In this document: positions 11,087 to 13,122 of the stretch, one piece after another
Numbering within the stretch: position 1 is the stretch's first letter
Layout of the letters: the number at the start of each line of letters is the position of its first letter
Origin: UMGS1532 sp045594795
GTDB lineage: Bacteria > Bacillota > Clostridia > Oscillospirales > Acutalibacteraceae
Assembly (NCBI GenBank): GCA_045594795.1
Contig: JAZNZF010000020.1
Coordinates: forward strand, 1 to 13,122
Direction of reading: 5' to 3'
Length of the DNA stretch: 13,122 nt
Notes under the pieces: generated by a model
Seen by the model: the letters and a program-made list of their open reading frames with translations, nothing else
The model's database searches: none
What the model was told of the DNA's origin: nothing
Translations under genes and position numbers: made by a program

Positions 11087-12109
11087 TTATCTTTGAACTC
11101 TGCCCGAGCCGTCACCGCCTGCAAGTGTTTTAACCTCTGCAACGCTAACCATATTGTAGTCGCCCTCTATAGAGTGCTTTAAGCAAGAAGCTGCAACCGC
11201 AAACTCAATGCTCTCCCCAGCAGAATAGCCCATAAGCTGTGAGTAGATTAATCCACCGCCAAAGCTATCGCCACCGCCTACACGGTCAACTATATGCATG
11301 TGGTAGCTCTTGCTAAAGTAGTAGTCGTTGCCATCGTAAAGCATTGCTGCCCAGTCGTTATCGTTAGCAGAAATGGAGCTGCGTAGGGTAATAGCAACCT
11401 TTTTAAAGCCAAAGCGGTCTGCAAGCTTTTTGGCAACCTCTTTGTAGCCCTCGTGGTTTACCTTGCCTGCATAAAGGTCGGTATCCTCAGCCTTTATACC
11501 AAATACATCGGAAGCATCTTCCTCGTTAGCAATGCAAACGTCAACGTAAGGCATAAGCTCTGCCATGATTTTGCCTGCCTTTTCGCGAGACCAAAGCTTT
11601 TTACGGTAGTTAAGGTCGCAACTAACAGTAATGTTACGTTCTTTAGCAGCTTTGCAAGCCTCTAAACAAATTTCAGCAACGTTGTCGCCTAATGCGGGGG
11701 TGATACCTGTAAAGTGGAACCAACTAACGCCCTCGAAAATTTTATTCCAATCAAAGTCAGCAGTAGTAGCGGTAGCTATAGAAGAACCTGCACGGTCGTA
11801 AATAACCTTAGAAGGACGCTGTGAGGCACCCTTTTCGCAGTAATAAATACCAACGCGGTCGCCACCCTTAGCAATAAGTGAGGTGTCAACACCGAATTTG
11901 CGAAGTGAGTTAATTGCCATCTGTGCAATATCGTTTTCAGGGAATTTTGTAACAAAGGCAGCATCAAGACCATAGTTTGCAAGTGATACCGCTACGTTAG
12001 CCTCGCCACCGCCAAAGGTAGCAAGAAATTTATCGGACTGTAAAAATCTGTTATAGCCCTCTGGAGCAAGTCTTAACATAAGCTCGCCAAAAGTAACAAC
12101 CTTTTTCAT
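11087..12109 (-). CDS. kdgK: 2-keto-3-deoxygluconate kinase (PfkB family)
   Basis: 340 residues; phosphorylates KDG with ATP to KDPG in the cytoplasm. MKKVVTFGELMLRLAPEGYN is the KdgK-type start, and FGGGEANVAVSLANYG (32-47) is PfkB signature 1. VDRVGGGDSFGGGLIYSQLM (274-293) is signature 2 with the catalytic base Asp281; the usual GAGD is GGGD, which is common in this subgroup. CDLNYRKKLWS (164-174) is the DxNxR segment typical of KDG kinases. AGGAGG overlaps the stop codon of the upstream aldolase gene, 12 nt away, so the two are co-translated. Substrate assignment rests on this pairing with the aldolase and on the DxNYRxxLW segment; other PfkB sugars are less likely. Confidence 0.9.
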   Translation of the reverse strand: MKKVVTFGELMLRLAPEGYNRFLQSDKFLATFGGGEANVAVSLANYGLDAAFVTKFPENDIAQMAINSLRKFGVDTSLIAKGGDRVGIYYCEKGASQRPSKVIYDRAGSSIATATTADFDWNKIFEGVSWFHFTGITPALGDNVAEICLEACKAAKERNITVSCDLNYRKKLWSREKAGKIMAELMPYVDVCIANEEDASDVFGIKAEDTDLYAGKVNHEGYKEVAKKLADRFGFKKVAITLRSSISANDNDWAAMLYDGNDYYFSKSYHMHIVDRVGGGDSFGGGLIYSQLMGYSAGESIEFAVAASCLKHSIEGDYNMVSVAEVKTLAGGDGSGRVQR

Positions 12110-12121
12110 TCGAAGTTCCTC

Positions 12122-13084
12122 CTATTTTTTAACCAAATGTACACCGAAACCACCGATGTCATTCTTAAAGTATATAAATTTAGCATAACCGTCGTCGCCA
12201 AGGGTTAGGGTATCATAATCAAACTCAGCGCCCTGAGATTCGTAGTAGCGAATAGCACGGCTTACATCGGAAACACCAAGTGCAATGTGACCCATTTTGC
12301 CGCGTCCGTTCATCTTCATAACCTCAATAGATTTACCTACAAAATATGATTTGTTGCCCTCGTCGGCAGCAAGGTTTAGAAGCTTTGAGAAATCGTCTGC
12401 GGTTTTTGCAGATTCAGCTTCATCTTCACTGTTAATACCAATATGCAAAAGCTTAACGTCGAGCATTGCTGTAACAGCTTCTCGAGCAAGGGCGGTAATA
12501 CCGTCCCAATCGTTATTATCAACAAGCTTTGCAGGTACCATCCAGCTACCGCCACAAGCAATAATCTTTTTAAAGCTTAGGTACTCGCCAAGGTTGTCAG
12601 GACCAATTCCGCCTGTTGGGATAAACTTCATTGCAGCAAACGGACCCGAAAGAGCCTTAAGAACCTTAAGACCGCCCATAGCTTCGGCAGGGAAGAACTT
12701 TACAACCTCTAACCCCAAGTTTGCAGCCTCACTAACCTCACTTGCGTTGGTACAACCGGGGATAACGGGAATATCTCTGTCAATACAATATTTAACAACC
12801 TCAGGCACAAATCCGGGGGAAACGATGTACTTAGCGCCCGAGTTAATTGCAAGCTCGGCTTGTTCTACATTGATAACTGTACCTGCGCCAACAAGCATAT
12901 CAGGGAGCTCTTTAGCAATAGCGGCAATAGCTTTTTCTGCACCTGCAGCGCGGAAAGTAACCTCGGCTACCGGTATGCCACCACGGGTTAAAGCGCGACC
13001 TAAGTCAACTGCTTTTGAGGGGTCTGTAAGCTTAATAACAGGCATAAGACCTACATTACGCACCTGTTCGAGAAGTGGATTCAT
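12122..13084 (-). CDS. eda: KDPG/KHG aldolase fused to a VOC (glyoxalase-like) domain
   Basis: 320 residues, about 105 more than a normal Eda. Residues 1-210 are a class I aldolase that splits KDPG to pyruvate and glyceraldehyde-3-phosphate: LMPVIK (13-18), AEVTFRAAGAEKAI (40-53) with the general acid/base Glu41, VGAGTVINVEQA (65-76), SPGFVPEVV, PGCTNASEV, and Lys129 in VVKFFPAEA as the Schiff base. FRAAGA differs from the usual LRT. Residues 211-320 form a VOC-type beta-alpha domain (KLLHIGINSEDEAESAKTAD, then MGHIALGVSDVSRAIRYYES and GGFGVHLVKK). GGAGG lies 8 nt ahead of ATG 13084. A TATAAT on the minus strand at the window edge (13122-13117) may be the promoter's -10. First gene of the eda-kdgK operon within the window. 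The role of the VOC part is unknown. Confidence 0.93.
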   Translation of the reverse strand: MNPLLEQVRNVGLMPVIKLTDPSKAVDLGRALTRGGIPVAEVTFRAAGAEKAIAAIAKELPDMLVGAGTVINVEQAELAINSGAKYIVSPGFVPEVVKYCIDRDIPVIPGCTNASEVSEAANLGLEVVKFFPAEAMGGLKVLKALSGPFAAMKFIPTGGIGPDNLGEYLSFKKIIACGGSWMVPAKLVDNNDWDGITALAREAVTAMLDVKLLHIGINSEDEAESAKTADDFSKLLNLAADEGNKSYFVGKSIEVMKMNGRGKMGHIALGVSDVSRAIRYYESQGAEFDYDTLTLGDDGYAKFIYFKNDIGGFGVHLVKK

Positions 13085-13122
13085 ATATATACCTCCAAAC
13101 TATTTTTTACAATATAATTATA

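Overview
The window looks like the chromosome of an AT-rich, low-GC Gram-positive anaerobe of the Clostridia, probably a gut Ruminococcaceae/Oscillospiraceae-type organism. The grounds are strong purine-rich Shine-Dalgarno (SD) sites, near-consensus SigA-type promoters, TTG and ATG starts, and clostridial-looking versions of pyruvate kinase, KDG kinase and KDPG aldolase. This placement is an inference from sequence style; no rRNA or marker gene is present.

Layout. (1) 1-334: the left end of an IS3-family (IS150-type) insertion sequence with a partial orfA on the minus strand. (2) 593-1891: a small regulatory/recombination module. A Cro/C1-type regulator and a tail-anchored helix-turn-helix-like small protein are on the minus strand, divergent from a small serine recombinase, around a cluster of ACACTT half-sites. 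(3) 1917-2998, minus strand: a zinc-ribbon membrane protein and a DUF2752-type membrane protein, preceded by a structured RNA (copy A). (4) 3100-4143: a WYL-domain regulator. (5) 4234-5665: a membrane protein flanked by two directly repeated 150-bp units, each carrying a 29-codon micro-ORF. (6) 5763-7401: an XRE-type regulator divergent from an FnIII lipoprotein. The lipoprotein's consensus promoter lies between perfect 15-bp inverted repeats. (7) 7498-8253: a decayed micro-ORF remnant, two tandem structured RNAs (copies B and C) and a small cysteine-rich protein. (8) 8289-13084, minus strand: metabolic genes, namely a GT4 glycosyltransferase, pyruvate kinase, and a kdgK-eda(+VOC) pair.

The most interesting signal is the set of three structured RNAs (A at about 2998-2825 minus, B at about 7629-7792 plus, C at about 7840-7985 plus). 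Each has a promoter just upstream, a long closing stem at its 5' end, a shared apical TTGGTAAAAG segment, a shared GAGG...GCA(C)TTTTTCGG tail and an intrinsic terminator. The stem sequences differ between copies while pairing is kept. A lies just upstream of the zinc-ribbon gene and C just upstream of the Cys-rich gene, and neither gene has an obvious promoter of its own. This fits an attenuator or riboswitch-like leader, although free-standing sRNAs are also possible. I do not recognise the family.

Other points of interest are a possibly invertible promoter (6061-6165), the repeated micro-ORFs, and a fold-back at the IS end that would hide the transposase SD in read-through transcripts. In the metabolic block, the Eda-like and KdgK-like enzymes would convert 2-keto-3-deoxygluconate to pyruvate and glyceraldehyde-3-phosphate (lower hexuronate/Entner-Doudoroff steps), and the nearby pyruvate kinase makes pyruvate from PEP.
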